This document shows positions 1-8,443 of a stretch of 40,967 nt of DNA, piece after piece. A program made the translations under genes and the position numbers. The stretch spans positions 1 through 40,967 of the forward strand of contig CAUJHZ010000043.1 of NCBI GenBank assembly GCA_963205185.1. The letters are read 5' to 3'. Position 1 is the stretch's first letter. Every line of letters starts with the position of its first letter. The DNA comes from Planctomycetota bacterium (GTDB taxonomy: Bacteria; Planctomycetota; Phycisphaerae; Phycisphaerales; UBA5793). The notes below the pieces were generated by a model. That model did not search any database. It was not told the DNA's origin and saw only the letters and a program-made list of their open reading frames with translations.

Positions 1-3
1 GAA

Positions 4-76
4 CGGTCTTGGGAGACCGAGGTCGGGACGATCTGCCGACCGGCCAACGACGCCCCGCCGCGCGGCGGGGCGTCGT
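4..76. other. Three consecutive stem-loops ending in a terminator-like hairpin
   Basis: Three perfect inverted repeats follow one another. A 6-bp stem pairs 4-9 with 14-19, a 6-bp stem pairs 21-26 with 36-41, and a 14-bp GC-rich stem pairs 47-60 with 63-76. The last looks like a transcription terminator, although only a weak T-rich tail (TTGTC) follows. The gene or RNA being terminated lies outside the window to the left. Stacked stems of this kind suit the 3' end of a structured RNA or a double terminator; the sequence alone does not decide. Confidence 0.5.
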
Positions 77-175
77 TGTCACTGGCACAGTCATACTCGA
101 ATCAGACCACAGAGGAAAGATACAAGGTCGGGACAAGGCTCGGCCAAATCCGCCGCGATCCGCGACGCATGCAAC

Positions 176-1123
176 GTGCGGATATCATGCCGCATGAACT
201 GGCCTACGCCTTCGGGGCGGATCGTCATTGCCGGCGGCAGCGGGTTTCTCGGCACGCACCTGGCCAGCCATCTCGCCGGACTGGGCTGCGAAGTCATCAT
301 CCTTGGCCGCAGCGCCAAGCCGACCTCCGGCAAGTGGCGCAGCGTCACCTGGGACGCGCGCCGCCTTGGCGAATGGACGTCGCATCTGGACGGCGCCGCG
401 GCGCTGGTCAACCTCGTCGGCCGCAGCGTGGACTGCATCAAGACGCCCGATCATTACGATGAGATCCTCCGCAGCCGCGTCGAGGCGACGCGCGTGCTCG
501 GCCAGGCCTGCTGCACGGCCGACCGCCCGCCGCCGGTCTGGGTGCAGATGAGCACCGCGCACATCTACGGTGATCCGCCCGAAGTCATCTGCGACGAATC
601 CGCGGCGCTGGGCTACGGTATGGCGCCGATCGTCGGCCAGGCGTGGGAAGCCGAGTACGAGAAGGGCAAACTTGATTCGCAGCGCGGCGTCGTGCTGCGC
701 ACCAGTTTCGTCATCGGGCGCGGCGGCGGCGCCATGGCCCGCCTGCAGACACTCACGCGGCTGGGTCTGGGCGGCACGGTCGCTTCGGGCACGCAGGGCA
801 TGAGCTGGCTGCACATCGACGACATGACGCGCCTTTTCGAACGCGCCATCGCCGATGAAAGCATGAGCGGCATCTACATCGCCAGCGCGCCGACTCCCGT
901 TTCCAATCGCGAGTTCATGAAGTCGCTCCGCCGGGCCATGCGCGTGCCCATCGGCCTGCCGGCGCTGGCGTGGATGGTGCGGCTTGGCGCGCCGCTGCTG
1001 CTCAAGACCGATCCCGAACTGGCGATCTACGGCCGCTACGTCGTCCCGCGCCGTCTGCTCGACGAAGGATTCGAGTTCAAGTTCGCAGACCTTGACGCCG
1101 CACTCGCGGACCTGTGCAAATAG
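176..1123 (+). CDS. TIGR01777-family NAD(P)-dependent epimerase (SDR), DUF1731 C-terminus
   Basis: This is an extended short-chain dehydrogenase/epimerase of the YfcH/TIGR01777 type, a cytosolic protein whose substrate is unknown. The Rossmann nucleotide-binding motif GGSGFLG sits about 20 residues from the N-terminus, after a beta strand RIVIAG. The C-terminal about 50 residues ([16 protein letters not shown]..., then [15 protein letters not shown]) match the DUF1731 tail that marks the family. At 315 aa it has the usual length. The open frame begins with GTG at 176; an in-frame ATG at 194 is equally possible and neither has a clear SD. Seven bases separate its stop from the stop of the convergent zinc-ribbon gene, so the two end tail to tail. 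Confidence 0.85.
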   Translation: MRISCRMNWPTPSGRIVIAGGSGFLGTHLASHLAGLGCEVIILGRSAKPTSGKWRSVTWDARRLGEWTSHLDGAAALVNLVGRSVDCIKTPDHYDEILRSRVEATRVLGQACCTADRPPPVWVQMSTAHIYGDPPEVICDESAALGYGMAPIVGQAWEAEYEKGKLDSQRGVVLRTSFVIGRGGGAMARLQTLTRLGLGGTVASGTQGMSWLHIDDMTRLFERAIADESMSGIYIASAPTPVSNREFMKSLRRAMRVPIGLPALAWMVRLGAPLLLKTDPELAIYGRYVVPRRLLDEGFEFKFADLDAALADLCK

Positions 1124-1130
1124 CGCCGCA

Positions 1131-2039
1131 CTACCACCCGGCGGAAAACATCGCCAGCGTGATGCCCATGTTGATCACGATCAGCACGACCCACAGCCCG
1201 AGCACATCGGTCCACGTCATGTCCATGATCTCCGCAAAGACGCGCAGGAAGATCACGAAACTGATCAGGTCAAGCACGAAGAATCCACCCGCCAGAGTGT
1301 CGATGGCGTACTCGGTCAGGTCCATGGCCGCGAAGACCCCGGCAATGCGCAGGGCGCTCAGATGCCACGGCGCATCAAAGCCCATCCACAGCACGCTGCA
1401 GATGAACAGGCCGCCCAGCGCCAGCAGCACACTCAGGCCGAAACCGATCGCAAACACGATCGCCGCCACCGGTCCATCGACCACCGCCATCCACGGCAGC
1501 AGCACGGCCATCGACACGCCGAGCATCAGCAGCGGCGTGCGGTAGGCATCGCGCGTCGCCTCGTCTTTGAAGCGCCCGGCCTTGCGGTCGGCGGTCGAGC
1601 GCGGCCGAATGTGCTCGCCGCACTCCGGGCAACGCATGCGCTTGAGTCCGCGCAGGCTGTATCCGCAGTTGATGCACGTCAGCCCTTCCGCGCCGAGTCT
1701 GGCGCGCCCGACGAGCGTGCTCTCCGTCAACCCCACGGCCGGGTCGTAATTGCAGCGCGGGCAGATCGAGTTTCCCGTCACGATCGGCCTAAGACAGACG
1801 GCGCAGTGCACCGGCTTGGCGGTCTCCTCCTGCAACGGCTCAATGTCGAAGACCAGATCCGGGTCCGGCGTCTGCGCCAGCGGGCCCTGCCGGTTCCAGT
1901 CTTTCGACGCGCGCTGGGCGCACTCGCGGCAGGCGTACCGGTTCCGCGGATCGCGCACGCGCGGCCGATCGCTGCAGTCCTGCCCGCAATAGATGCAGAT
2001 CTTCGGTCCCGCAGCGCTTTCCAGATTCGCTTCGTGCAT
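1131..2039 (-). CDS. Membrane protein with three N-terminal zinc ribbons (paralogue of 2167..3087)
   Basis: A 302-aa protein of unknown function. The N-terminal 140 residues hold three CxxC-pair modules: C15/C18 (plus C22) with C37/C40, C79/C82 with C93/C96, and C122/C125 with C137/C140. The third has the planctomycete form CINCGYSLRG...CPECG. The remaining about 150 residues are strongly hydrophobic, with four to six predicted transmembrane segments. This suggests a membrane protein carrying a zinc-bound cytoplasmic head; any binding partner is unknown. The gene 127 bases upstream on the same strand has the same architecture and recognisable identity in every module (PRVRD, YAC.xC, MRCPECGE, FDAPWHL), so this is a tandem duplication. 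The ATG at 2039 has only a weak GGGG upstream. Confidence 0.75.
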   Translation of the reverse strand: MHEANLESAAGPKICIYCGQDCSDRPRVRDPRNRYACRECAQRASKDWNRQGPLAQTPDPDLVFDIEPLQEETAKPVHCAVCLRPIVTGNSICPRCNYDPAVGLTESTLVGRARLGAEGLTCINCGYSLRGLKRMRCPECGEHIRPRSTADRKAGRFKDEATRDAYRTPLLMLGVSMAVLLPWMAVVDGPVAAIVFAIGFGLSVLLALGGLFICSVLWMGFDAPWHLSALRIAGVFAAMDLTEYAIDTLAGGFFVLDLISFVIFLRVFAEIMDMTWTDVLGLWVVLIVINMGITLAMFSAGW

Positions 2040-2166
2040 GCGCTGGCCCCGGCGTCCAATCTCACAGTATCAAGATATCACATTCCTGCGATCGCCGCAT
2101 CTCCCGAATCCGGATTCTTCGAGCGTGGCTGGATCACTGCTGTCGGCGGGTCACCAACAGGATGGC

Positions 2167-3087
2167 TCAGACCAGCGCCATTCCAACCGCCACGAGCCCG
2201 ATCACCAGCAGCATGCGGAAGATGAACAGGGCAAAGCCGAGTCCGATCGCCTGCACGAGATCGAGTTCGAGAAACGACATCAGCATCTGGATGAAGACGA
2301 GCAGGACGACAACATTCAGGATTATTGAGCCCCCGACAACCTCGGATATCGCCAGCGATGCGAGATTGACGACGCAATAGATGCCCGTCAGTCGCAGAAA
2401 CGTGAGGTGCCATGGCGCATCGAATCCGAATGCAAACAGACTGCACAGGAAGAACACGATCATCCCCGTGATCACCTGGAATGCAAGGTACAACAGCACG
2501 GCGGGAACGGCCAGCGACCCGCCGAGCGAGCCAGCCCAGAGCACGTAGATCCCGCCTGCAATGCCGATCATCAGCAGCGGCACGCGATATGCCTCGCGCG
2601 TCGCGTCGTCCTTGAACCGCCCGGCTTTTTTGCCCTTCTTGGCGCGCGGCCGGATCGCCTCGCCGCACTCCGGACATCGCATCTGCCTCAGCCCGCGCAG
2701 ATCGTACTTGCACTTCGCGCAGATCAGCGCTTCGGGACCAAGTTCACGCTGCCCCAAGAGCGTTTCGGGCGTCAGGCCGACTTTCGAGTCGTAGTTGCAC
2801 CGCTCGCAGCGCGTCTCAGGTGGTCTGATCTCGCGCAGACAGATCGGGCAATCCACACGCACGACCTCCGGCGGCAGTTCCGGCTCGGGCGCCAGCAGGA
2901 TCTCGGGGTTCACCTCGTCGCTCAGCGCCCCCTGGCTCTCCCACTGGAGCGAAGCGGCCTTCACGCAGGCCTGGCAGGCGTAGCGACCTTGCTGATCCCG
3001 CACCCGCGGCCTTGTGGAGCAGTCCTCTCCGCAATAGATGCAGGTCTTTCCCGCCGTCGCCGCCGCGTTCGATGATCCATTATGCAT
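2167..3087 (-). CDS. Membrane protein with three N-terminal zinc ribbons (upstream paralogue)
   Basis: 306 aa, function unknown. It repeats the plan of its neighbour: CIYCGEDC...YACQAC, CPICLREI...CERC and CAKCKYDLRG...MRCPECGE, followed by several hydrophobic helices up to the C-terminus. The open frame extends to 3141, but the ATG at 3087 is chosen because AGAAGGAG sits five bases before it. It lies downstream of the ATP synthase operon on the same strand but beyond that operon's terminator, so it is probably transcribed separately, perhaps together with the 1131..2039 paralogue. A role in metal or redox sensing is possible but nothing in the sequence proves it. Confidence 0.75.
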   Translation of the reverse strand: MHNGSSNAAATAGKTCIYCGEDCSTRPRVRDQQGRYACQACVKAASLQWESQGALSDEVNPEILLAPEPELPPEVVRVDCPICLREIRPPETRCERCNYDSKVGLTPETLLGQRELGPEALICAKCKYDLRGLRQMRCPECGEAIRPRAKKGKKAGRFKDDATREAYRVPLLMIGIAGGIYVLWAGSLGGSLAVPAVLLYLAFQVITGMIVFFLCSLFAFGFDAPWHLTFLRLTGIYCVVNLASLAISEVVGGSIILNVVVLLVFIQMLMSFLELDLVQAIGLGFALFIFRMLLVIGLVAVGMALV

Positions 3088-3177
3088 CGCGTCTCCTTCT
3101 GAGATCCTGGAACGATCACAATATAACCGCTCCCTGACCACCTGACATGTCCTGTCTCCTCAAATTCCGGACGCGCA

Positions 3178-3208
3178 ACACAAAGCCCAGGCAAGGCTTT
3201 GCCTGGGC
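3178..3208 (-). terminator. Terminator of the atp operon
   Basis: A perfect 10-bp stem pairs 3185-3194 with 3199-3208 around a 4-base loop. Read on the minus strand it is followed by TTTGTGTT. It begins 29 bases after the atpA stop codon. The same arm sequence (GCCCAGGCA / TGCCTGGGC) recurs in the hairpin at 16532-16555. Confidence 0.8.
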
Positions 3209-3236
3209 ATTGGTTGAACTTCGAGTTGACGCCGGC

Positions 3237-4766
3237 TTACTTCCAGTTCGCCTTGAAGTCGCGGATCGTCGCGTTCAGCCTCTCCGTCAGTTCATCATTG
3301 AACGCCCGCTTGGAGGCGAGTTCATCGCGCACCGCCTTGCCCGCGCCTTGCATGTATTCGATCAGGTCGCGCTCGAAGCGGGCGACGTCGTCCTTGTCCA
3401 CGTCATCGAGGTAGCCCTTCGTGCCCGCGAAGATCGAAATGACCTGATCGATGACATCCATCGGCACGAACTGCGGCTGCTTGAGCAGCTCCACCATCGC
3501 GGCGCCGCGGTCGAGCTGGCGCTGCGTCGCCTTGTCCAGTTCAGTGCCGAGCTGGGCGAACGCTTCGAGTTCACGGTACGCCGCGAGGTCGAGTCGCAGC
3601 GAGCCGGCGATCTGCTTCATCGCCTTGATCTGCGCGTTGCCGCCCACGCGGCTGACCGAGATGCCGACGTTGATTGCCGGACGCACGCCCGCGAAGAAGA
3701 GATCAGGCTCGAGGTAGATCTGCCCGTCGGTGATCGAGATCACGTTGGTCGGGATGTACGCCGACACGTCGCCTTCCTGCGTCTCGATGACGGGTAGAGC
3801 GGTGAGCGAGCCGCCGCCGTTTTCGTCCGAGAGCTTGGTCGCGCGTTCGAGCAGTCGGCTGTGGAGGTAGAACACGTCGCCGGGGTATGCTTCGCGACCA
3901 GGTGGGCGACGCAGCAGCAGCGACAACTGGCGGTACGCGGTCGCCTGCTTGCTCAGGTCGTCGTAGATGCACAGCACATGCTGGCCCTTCCACATGAAGT
4001 ACTCGCCCATGGCGCAGCCCGCGTACGGGGCGATGTACTGCAGCGGCGCCGGGTCGGACGCCGACGCGTTGACGACGATGGTGTAGTCCATCGCGCCGTG
4101 CTTCTTGAGCGTGTCCACCACGCCCGCCACGGTCGACTCCTTCTGACCGACCGCGACGTAGATGCACACGACCGCATCCTTGGTTCCCCAGAACTTCTTC
4201 TGGTTGATGATCGTGTCGATGGCGACGGCCGTCTTGCCCGTCTTGCGGTCGCCGATGATCAGTTCGCGCTGGCCGCGGCCGATGGGAATCATCGAGTCGA
4301 TGGCCTTGATGCCGGTCTGCAGCGGCTGCATCACGGGCTGGCGCTCGGCGATGCCGGGCGCGACGATGTCGAGTTTGCGCGTCTCACTGGCGTTGATCGC
4401 CGGCCCACCGTCCAGCGGCTGGCCCAGCGGATTCACCACGCGGCCGAGCAATTCTTCGCCCGCAGGAACTTCAAGCAGGCGGCCCGTCGAGCGGACGGTG
4501 TCGCCCTCGCGCACCTTGAGGTAGTCGCCGAAGATGACGGCGCCGACGGTGTCGGCTTCGAGATTCATCGCTTGGGCCATGACCGAGCCTTCGCTCGTTT
4601 CGATCTCGAGCAGTTCGGCGGCCATCGCGGCGCCGAGGCCGTAGATGCGCGCGATGCCGTCGCCGACTTCGACGACCTGCCCCACGTCACTCACTTCGAG
4701 CCGATCGGAAAACTGGGCGATCTCCTGCTTGATCACACTGGTGATTTCGTCGGTTCTGATCTTCAC
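3237..4766 (-). CDS. atpA: F1 ATP synthase subunit alpha
   Basis: Subunit alpha of the F-type ATP synthase, the non-catalytic nucleotide-binding partner of beta in the alpha3-beta3 hexamer on the cytoplasmic side. At 509 aa it has the family length. The P-loop is GDRKTGKT at residues 172-179; most bacteria have GDRQTGKT, so Q to K is a minor variant. The arginine finger lies in SVSRVGG (R373). The DELSEED-like C-terminal region and the family ending (DFKANWK) are intact. The start is GTG at 4766 with GAGGA six bases upstream. It is the last gene of the operon: a terminator follows 29 bases after the stop and atpG, atpD and atpC are not here. Confidence 0.97.
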   Translation of the reverse strand: MKIRTDEITSVIKQEIAQFSDRLEVSDVGQVVEVGDGIARIYGLGAAMAAELLEIETSEGSVMAQAMNLEADTVGAVIFGDYLKVREGDTVRSTGRLLEVPAGEELLGRVVNPLGQPLDGGPAINASETRKLDIVAPGIAERQPVMQPLQTGIKAIDSMIPIGRGQRELIIGDRKTGKTAVAIDTIINQKKFWGTKDAVVCIYVAVGQKESTVAGVVDTLKKHGAMDYTIVVNASASDPAPLQYIAPYAGCAMGEYFMWKGQHVLCIYDDLSKQATAYRQLSLLLRRPPGREAYPGDVFYLHSRLLERATKLSDENGGGSLTALPVIETQEGDVSAYIPTNVISITDGQIYLEPDLFFAGVRPAINVGISVSRVGGNAQIKAMKQIAGSLRLDLAAYRELEAFAQLGTELDKATQRQLDRGAAMVELLKQPQFVPMDVIDQVISIFAGTKGYLDDVDKDDVARFERDLIEYMQGAGKAVRDELASKRAFNDELTERLNATIRDFKANWK

Positions 4767-4867
4767 GTCTGGTCCTCGTTTCCTTGTCGCCGGCTGCCCG
4801 GCCGCCGGTCGCCTGTCGACCGGCCTGTGTGTTGCTTTTCAGGGCGATCGCCGCCCGCCTCGATCGG

Positions 4868-5482
4868 TCAGTCCTGGATCAGCGCCGCCGTGCGGGAGCG
4901 AACCGCCTCGGCGCCGCTGGTGTTGAGCGTTTCGCGGATGCGATTCAGCCTCGTTGCAACCGATGCGTCAATCATCCGGTCTCCCACGCGCAGTTTCAAG
5001 CCGCCAATGAGGTCTTCATCCACGGTGTTGCGCAGAATCGCATCCTTGCCCAGCGCTTCGCCGACGCGGCGGCGGACGACTTCCGCCAGGCTCTCGTCGA
5101 GCGGCTGAGCGCTGAACACTTCGACTTCGATGCGGCCGGTGCGCTCCCAGAGCAGCTGGGTGTAGCCCTCGCTGATGCCGACGAGTTGATCGAGCCGGCC
5201 CTTCTTATTGAGCACGAGCAGGAAGCGGAGCAGCAGATCGGAGACGCGCCCGTCGCCGAAGATGCGCCGGAGCGCCTGCTCTTTTTCTGCGACGCTCACC
5301 ACCGGGCTGCGCAGGAATTCGCCGAAGGTGGCATCCTGCTGCGCCGCCGCGGCGACCTGGGCCAGCTCGATGCCGATGGTCTCGCTGTTGGGCAGGCCCC
5401 CGTCGGCCTCGGCCAGTTCGAACAGGCTCGCCGCGTAGACGCGGGCCAGCGAGTTCACTCGAGATGTTCCGTTGCTGCTCAT
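4868..5482 (-). CDS. atpH: F1 ATP synthase subunit delta (OSCP)
   Basis: The delta/OSCP subunit joins the top of the alpha3-beta3 head to the peripheral stalk made by subunit b. The 204-aa protein starts SRVNSLARVYAASLFELA, the typical delta N-terminus (hxxxYAxALF), and ends with the conserved strand-and-helix region ..LIGGLKLRVGDRMIDASVATRLNRIRETL. The length is slightly above the usual 175-185. The ATG at 5482 has GAGGA nine bases upstream. It lies 39 bases after atpF and 101 bases before atpA in the same minus-strand operon. Confidence 0.95.
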   Translation of the reverse strand: MSSNGTSRVNSLARVYAASLFELAEADGGLPNSETIGIELAQVAAAAQQDATFGEFLRSPVVSVAEKEQALRRIFGDGRVSDLLLRFLLVLNKKGRLDQLVGISEGYTQLLWERTGRIEVEVFSAQPLDESLAEVVRRRVGEALGKDAILRNTVDEDLIGGLKLRVGDRMIDASVATRLNRIRETLNTSGAEAVRSRTAALIQD

Positions 5483-5521
5483 GGAGCCGATTCCTCGATC
5501 ATGCGGCGGCGCCGCCGCGCC

Positions 5522-6136
5522 TCACCCGCCGTTCTTCGATCCCAGCGAACCGATCTGCGCCAGCGACTCTTCAACCAGCCGTTCGTGATCGGCGGCCTTG
5601 ATTTCGCGATGCAGAATGCGCCCGGCGATCTGCGTCGAGAGCAGCGCCGTCTCGGCGTACAACTCGTTGAGCGCCGCCCGCTTGGCCGCTTCGATCTCTT
5701 CCTTGGCCTTGTTCTTCATGCTCGACAGTTCCGCTTCGTTCTTCGAGCGAAGTTCATCGGCGACGCGCTGGGCGTCGGCCCGCGCCTGCTGGATCATCGC
5801 GCTCGCCTCGCCGCGCGCCTTGGCCAGCTCCTTCTGATAGTCTTCCAGCGCCTTGGTCGCCTGGGCCCGGGCGTTTTCAGCTGACTCGATCTCGGTGCGG
5901 ATCTTCGTCTCGCGGTCGTTGAGGCCCTTGAGAATCGGCCCCCACGCCAACTTGCGCAGCACGAAAAAGAGCGCTGCGAACATGATGATCGCCGCGACCA
6001 TCGCCGGCACGGCCGTCTCGGGTTTGGCCAGAAGGTCCGCGTGCGCGCCCGTCTCGCCTTCGGCCTGTTCAGCCAGCGCGATGGTTGCCTGAACAAGCGG
6101 CGTCGCGCCCAGAACGATGTAGGTCAGTTTCTTCAT
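5522..6136 (-). CDS. atpF: F0 ATP synthase subunit b
   Basis: Subunit b forms the peripheral stalk: one membrane helix anchors a long dimeric coiled coil that holds delta and F1. The 204-aa protein shows a transmembrane helix at about residues 49-66 (AMVAAIIMFAALFFVLRKL), then the diagnostic WGPILKGLNDRETKIRTEIE and about 110 residues of charged, Ala-rich coiled coil. Ahead of the membrane helix is an extra hydrophobic N-terminus (KKLTYIVLGATPLVQATIALA) that looks like a cleavable signal peptide; such an extension is seen in some bacterial b subunits. The ATG at 6136 has only a weak GGGA upstream. Confidence 0.95.
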   Translation of the reverse strand: MKKLTYIVLGATPLVQATIALAEQAEGETGAHADLLAKPETAVPAMVAAIIMFAALFFVLRKLAWGPILKGLNDRETKIRTEIESAENARAQATKALEDYQKELAKARGEASAMIQQARADAQRVADELRSKNEAELSSMKNKAKEEIEAAKRAALNELYAETALLSTQIAGRILHREIKAADHERLVEESLAQIGSLGSKNGG

Positions 6137-6211
6137 GGATCGGTTCCCAGAACGGGTCAGTCTTGCTCCACCTTTGATGACGCTTGCATTCCACTGCTTC
6201 CATACGGGGCG

Positions 6212-6270
6212 GGGGATGAAGGTCGGCCCGGCCGGTCCTCATCCCCGACCCCGGCCAGCGGCCGAGGTCG
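6212..6270. other. Double hairpin in the atpE-atpF intercistronic gap
   Basis: In the 158-base gap between the c- and b-subunit genes, an 8-bp outer stem pairs 6212-6219 with 6239-6246 and has further GC pairing inside. A second hairpin pairs 6246-6250 with 6266-6270, with inner CGGCC/GGCCG pairing. Neither carries a T tract. A stable intercistronic structure just 3' of the c-subunit gene could protect or partly terminate the upstream mRNA and so help make the needed excess of c subunit; that role is inference. Confidence 0.5.
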
Positions 6271-6294
6271 GAATGACCATCCGACTCGCCGCCG

Positions 6295-6630
6295 TTACGG
6301 CTTCAGGAGGAACACGCCCAGCAGAAGCACGACCACGCCGAACAGCGTGGCGCCTTCGACGAAGGCCGCGGAGAGCACCATCGCTCCGTTGATGTCCTTG
6401 GCTGCCTCGGGCTGCCGGGCCATCGACTCAACCGCGGAAGAGCCGATGTTGCCGATGCCCTTGCCGCCGCCGATGATCACCAGCCCCAGGCCCAGACCCA
6501 GACCCACGAATCGCAGGCCCGCGTCGGGAAACACCGTCATGCCGGCGGCGCCGAACGCCGTCGTCCCCGCCAGCAGGCAGGCCGCGATGATCGCGACGCC
6601 CGTGGCCACCATCAGTTTTCCAATCGTCAT
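6295..6630 (-). CDS. atpE: F0 ATP synthase subunit c, with N-terminal extension
   Basis: Subunit c is the proteolipid of the rotating membrane ring. The start is ATG at 6630, with GGAG six bases upstream; the open frame runs further but the extra 42 residues look non-coding. The 111-aa product has a Gly-rich first helix (about 43-70), the polar loop ARQPEA (71-76) and a second helix with the ion-binding carboxylate E92 (FVEGATLFG). The Gln and Ser that complete a sodium site in Ilyobacter-type c subunits are replaced by Ile/Gly-type residues here, which favours proton coupling. The family usually has 70-90 residues; the first about 30 (VATGVAIIAACLLAG) form an extra hydrophobic segment, either a signal peptide or a third helix. 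Confidence 0.93.
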   Translation of the reverse strand: MTIGKLMVATGVAIIAACLLAGTTAFGAAGMTVFPDAGLRFVGLGLGLGLVIIGGGKGIGNIGSSAVESMARQPEAAKDINGAMVLSAAFVEGATLFGVVVLLLGVFLLKP

Positions 6631-6752
6631 GTCACACACTCCATACGTCTTTGACACGGCAAGATCGTGTCGCTCGTTCGGGTCTACCCTCGCAGGCACG
6701 GACCAGCCGCCTTGCTCGACCAGCCTCGACCCGTATTTCTCTTTCGCGAGAC

Positions 6753-7976
6753 TCACGTCTCGAATGACAACTCCGGCGTCACGCCCATTTCCGCGAAGTC
6801 GGGCGTGTGCTTGTGATCGTGCCCGTGGGCATGGTCGTGCTCATGCTCATGGTCGTGGTCATGGTGCTGGAACATGCTGATGAACATCGTCGTCAGGAAC
6901 GCAAACACGAACGCCTGGATGAACGCCACGAGCAGTTCGAGCATTCCGATGGCCGTGGCGAAGATGATTGACGGAATCGAGATGAGTACGCCGCCCACCG
7001 GCCCCACCCCGTTCCACGCCATCGAGCAGAAGCCGAGCAGCGCCGAGAGCATGACGTGCCCTGCGGTCATGTTGGCAAACAGACGAACCATCAGCGCGAA
7101 CGGCTTGGCCAGCAGGCCGATGATCTCGAGCAGAATCGTCAGCGGCCACAGCGCCACGGGCGCGCCCAGCGTCAGGTGGTGAACGAAGCCGCCGAATCCA
7201 AGCGTGCTGATTCCCGAGCCGATGACCACGAAGATCGCGATCACCGCCAGCGCGCAGGTGACGGCGATGTTGCCCGTCGCCGTGCCGCCGATGCCGTGGA
7301 AGTGCGACGCCGTTTCGTCCTTGGTCAGGTCCTGGAACAGCACGAACGGCCCGAGGTGCATCGCGTGCGACTCGTGCCCCGCGTCTTCGGGCAGCAGGCC
7401 GACCGCTTCGAGTGATTCGCCCTCGTGACCCGCGGCCTGATGCGAATCGACTTCGTGATCCGCCTCGCCGCCTGCGGCATGGGTGTCTTGCGTCCCGCCG
7501 TCGTGCGCTGCGACGGATTCGACGTGCCCCGTCGCCGTCTCGTGCGAGCCGTTGATCATCCCGTCAAAGAGCAGGCTGGTCGCGTCAAGCAGCGGCACCA
7601 TCCCCAGCAGGTTGTTGAGGAGGATGAAGAAGAAGACGGTCCAGATGAAGGGGATGAACCGGTCGGTGTTTTTGCCCAGAACCGGCCGCGCCACGTCGTC
7701 GCGGAAGAACACGCAGAGCACTTCGATGAAATGGGCCAGCACGCCCTTGGTCACGTAGTCATGACTCGTGCCCGTCTTGCCCGTCGAGATCGCCCGCGCC
7801 GCGCGCGGCAGCAGCCAGAACATCAGCGCCGTCACGATGAGCATCATCAGGATGTGATTCGTCAGAATCGCCACCCCGTTGGGCAGGCTCAGGATCGGGT
7901 AGTCGTAGTTGTGGTGAAGCGGGTCGCCGCTCGCAAGCACGAGCGATGCGCCGGCCGCCAAAGACTCAGGGATCAC
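6753..7976 (-). CDS. atpB: F0 ATP synthase subunit a with His-rich insertion and tail
   Basis: Subunit a forms the two proton half-channels against the c ring. The essential arginine is R298 in MVRLFANMTAGH, and conserved helices precede and follow it (LEIIGLLAKPFALMVRLF, ELLVAFIQAFVFAFLTTMF). The start is GTG at 7976, with GGAGG seven bases upstream and a GTGA overlap with the atpI stop; the longer open frame is only the shadow of atpI. At 407 aa it is far longer than the E. coli protein (271 aa). The excess is a roughly 95-residue hydrophilic insertion (about 132-228, 12 His) after the second membrane segment, plus a C-terminal tail with 11 His in residues 371-390. Confidence 0.95.
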   Translation of the reverse strand: MIPESLAAGASLVLASGDPLHHNYDYPILSLPNGVAILTNHILMMLIVTALMFWLLPRAARAISTGKTGTSHDYVTKGVLAHFIEVLCVFFRDDVARPVLGKNTDRFIPFIWTVFFFILLNNLLGMVPLLDATSLLFDGMINGSHETATGHVESVAAHDGGTQDTHAAGGEADHEVDSHQAAGHEGESLEAVGLLPEDAGHESHAMHLGPFVLFQDLTKDETASHFHGIGGTATGNIAVTCALAVIAIFVVIGSGISTLGFGGFVHHLTLGAPVALWPLTILLEIIGLLAKPFALMVRLFANMTAGHVMLSALLGFCSMAWNGVGPVGGVLISIPSIIFATAIGMLELLVAFIQAFVFAFLTTMFISMFQHHDHDHEHEHDHAHGHDHKHTPDFAEMGVTPELSFET

Positions 7977-8443
7977 GCCGAGGCCTCCGCGAAGGGGGTT
8001 CGAGTCGTTTGAGTGCCTGATGCCGCGCGGCCGGCCCCGCCCGCGCTGGACGCGAGAATCGTCCGGCGGATGGCCAGCGTGCTGATCGGCTGGCAGATCG
8101 CGAATGCAGCGAGCACGGACAGCAGTGTCGCCAGTGGATCGAAGCCCGCGGCGAGGATCAGCCCCAGCCCGCCGACCACCACCACGCCGAAATGCACGGC
8201 GATGCCCGACATCGTCACCGCCACGGCCGAAAGCGGATTCGCCGCCACCTTGTGCAGCGCCCAGCGCGTGTGGAGGATGAACGCGATTCCGGCCGCCAGG
8301 CACGGCGTCGCCGCCTCGTACCACTCGACCGAAGCGCTGGCCAACGTCATGGCCGCACCGAGCAGCGACGCCCCTGCGACCAGCGCGGCCATCAGCGCCA
8401 GCGATCGCGGGGCAGCAGGTTGGTCAGTCTTTGCGTTCGTCAT
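7973..8443 (-). CDS. atpI: AtpI-like membrane protein of the ATP synthase operon
   Basis: A 156-aa protein with about four hydrophobic helices (ALMAALVAGASLLGAAMTLA, LAAGIAFIL, VHFGVVVVGGLGLILAAG, LLSVLAAFAICQPI) and a polar Thr/Ala-rich C-terminus. Its position between AtpZ and subunit a, and its topology, fit the AtpI/ATP_synt_I family, thought to help assemble the c ring or supply Mg2+; the sequence itself is poorly conserved, so the name rests mainly on context. It overlaps atpZ by 20 bases upstream and atpB by 4 bases (GTGA) downstream, so the three are translationally coupled. Confidence 0.75.
   Translation of the reverse strand: MTNAKTDQPAAPRSLALMAALVAGASLLGAAMTLASASVEWYEAATPCLAAGIAFILHTRWALHKVAANPLSAVAVTMSGIAVHFGVVVVGGLGLILAAGFDPLATLLSVLAAFAICQPISTLAIRRTILASSAGGAGRAASGTQTTRTPFAEASA

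Noticed and set aside
984-2225. 413-codon plus-strand frame
   Set aside because: His/Gln/Arg-rich shadow of the zinc-ribbon gene, whose nine CxxC-type Cys pairs support the minus strand.
3861-5108. 415-codon plus-strand open frame
   Set aside because: Antisense to atpA and atpH; composition is that of a GC-rich shadow.
7977-8324. N-terminal extension of the atpB frame
   Set aside because: Arg/Gly-rich shadow of atpI; a GTG with a good SD at 7976 explains the true start.
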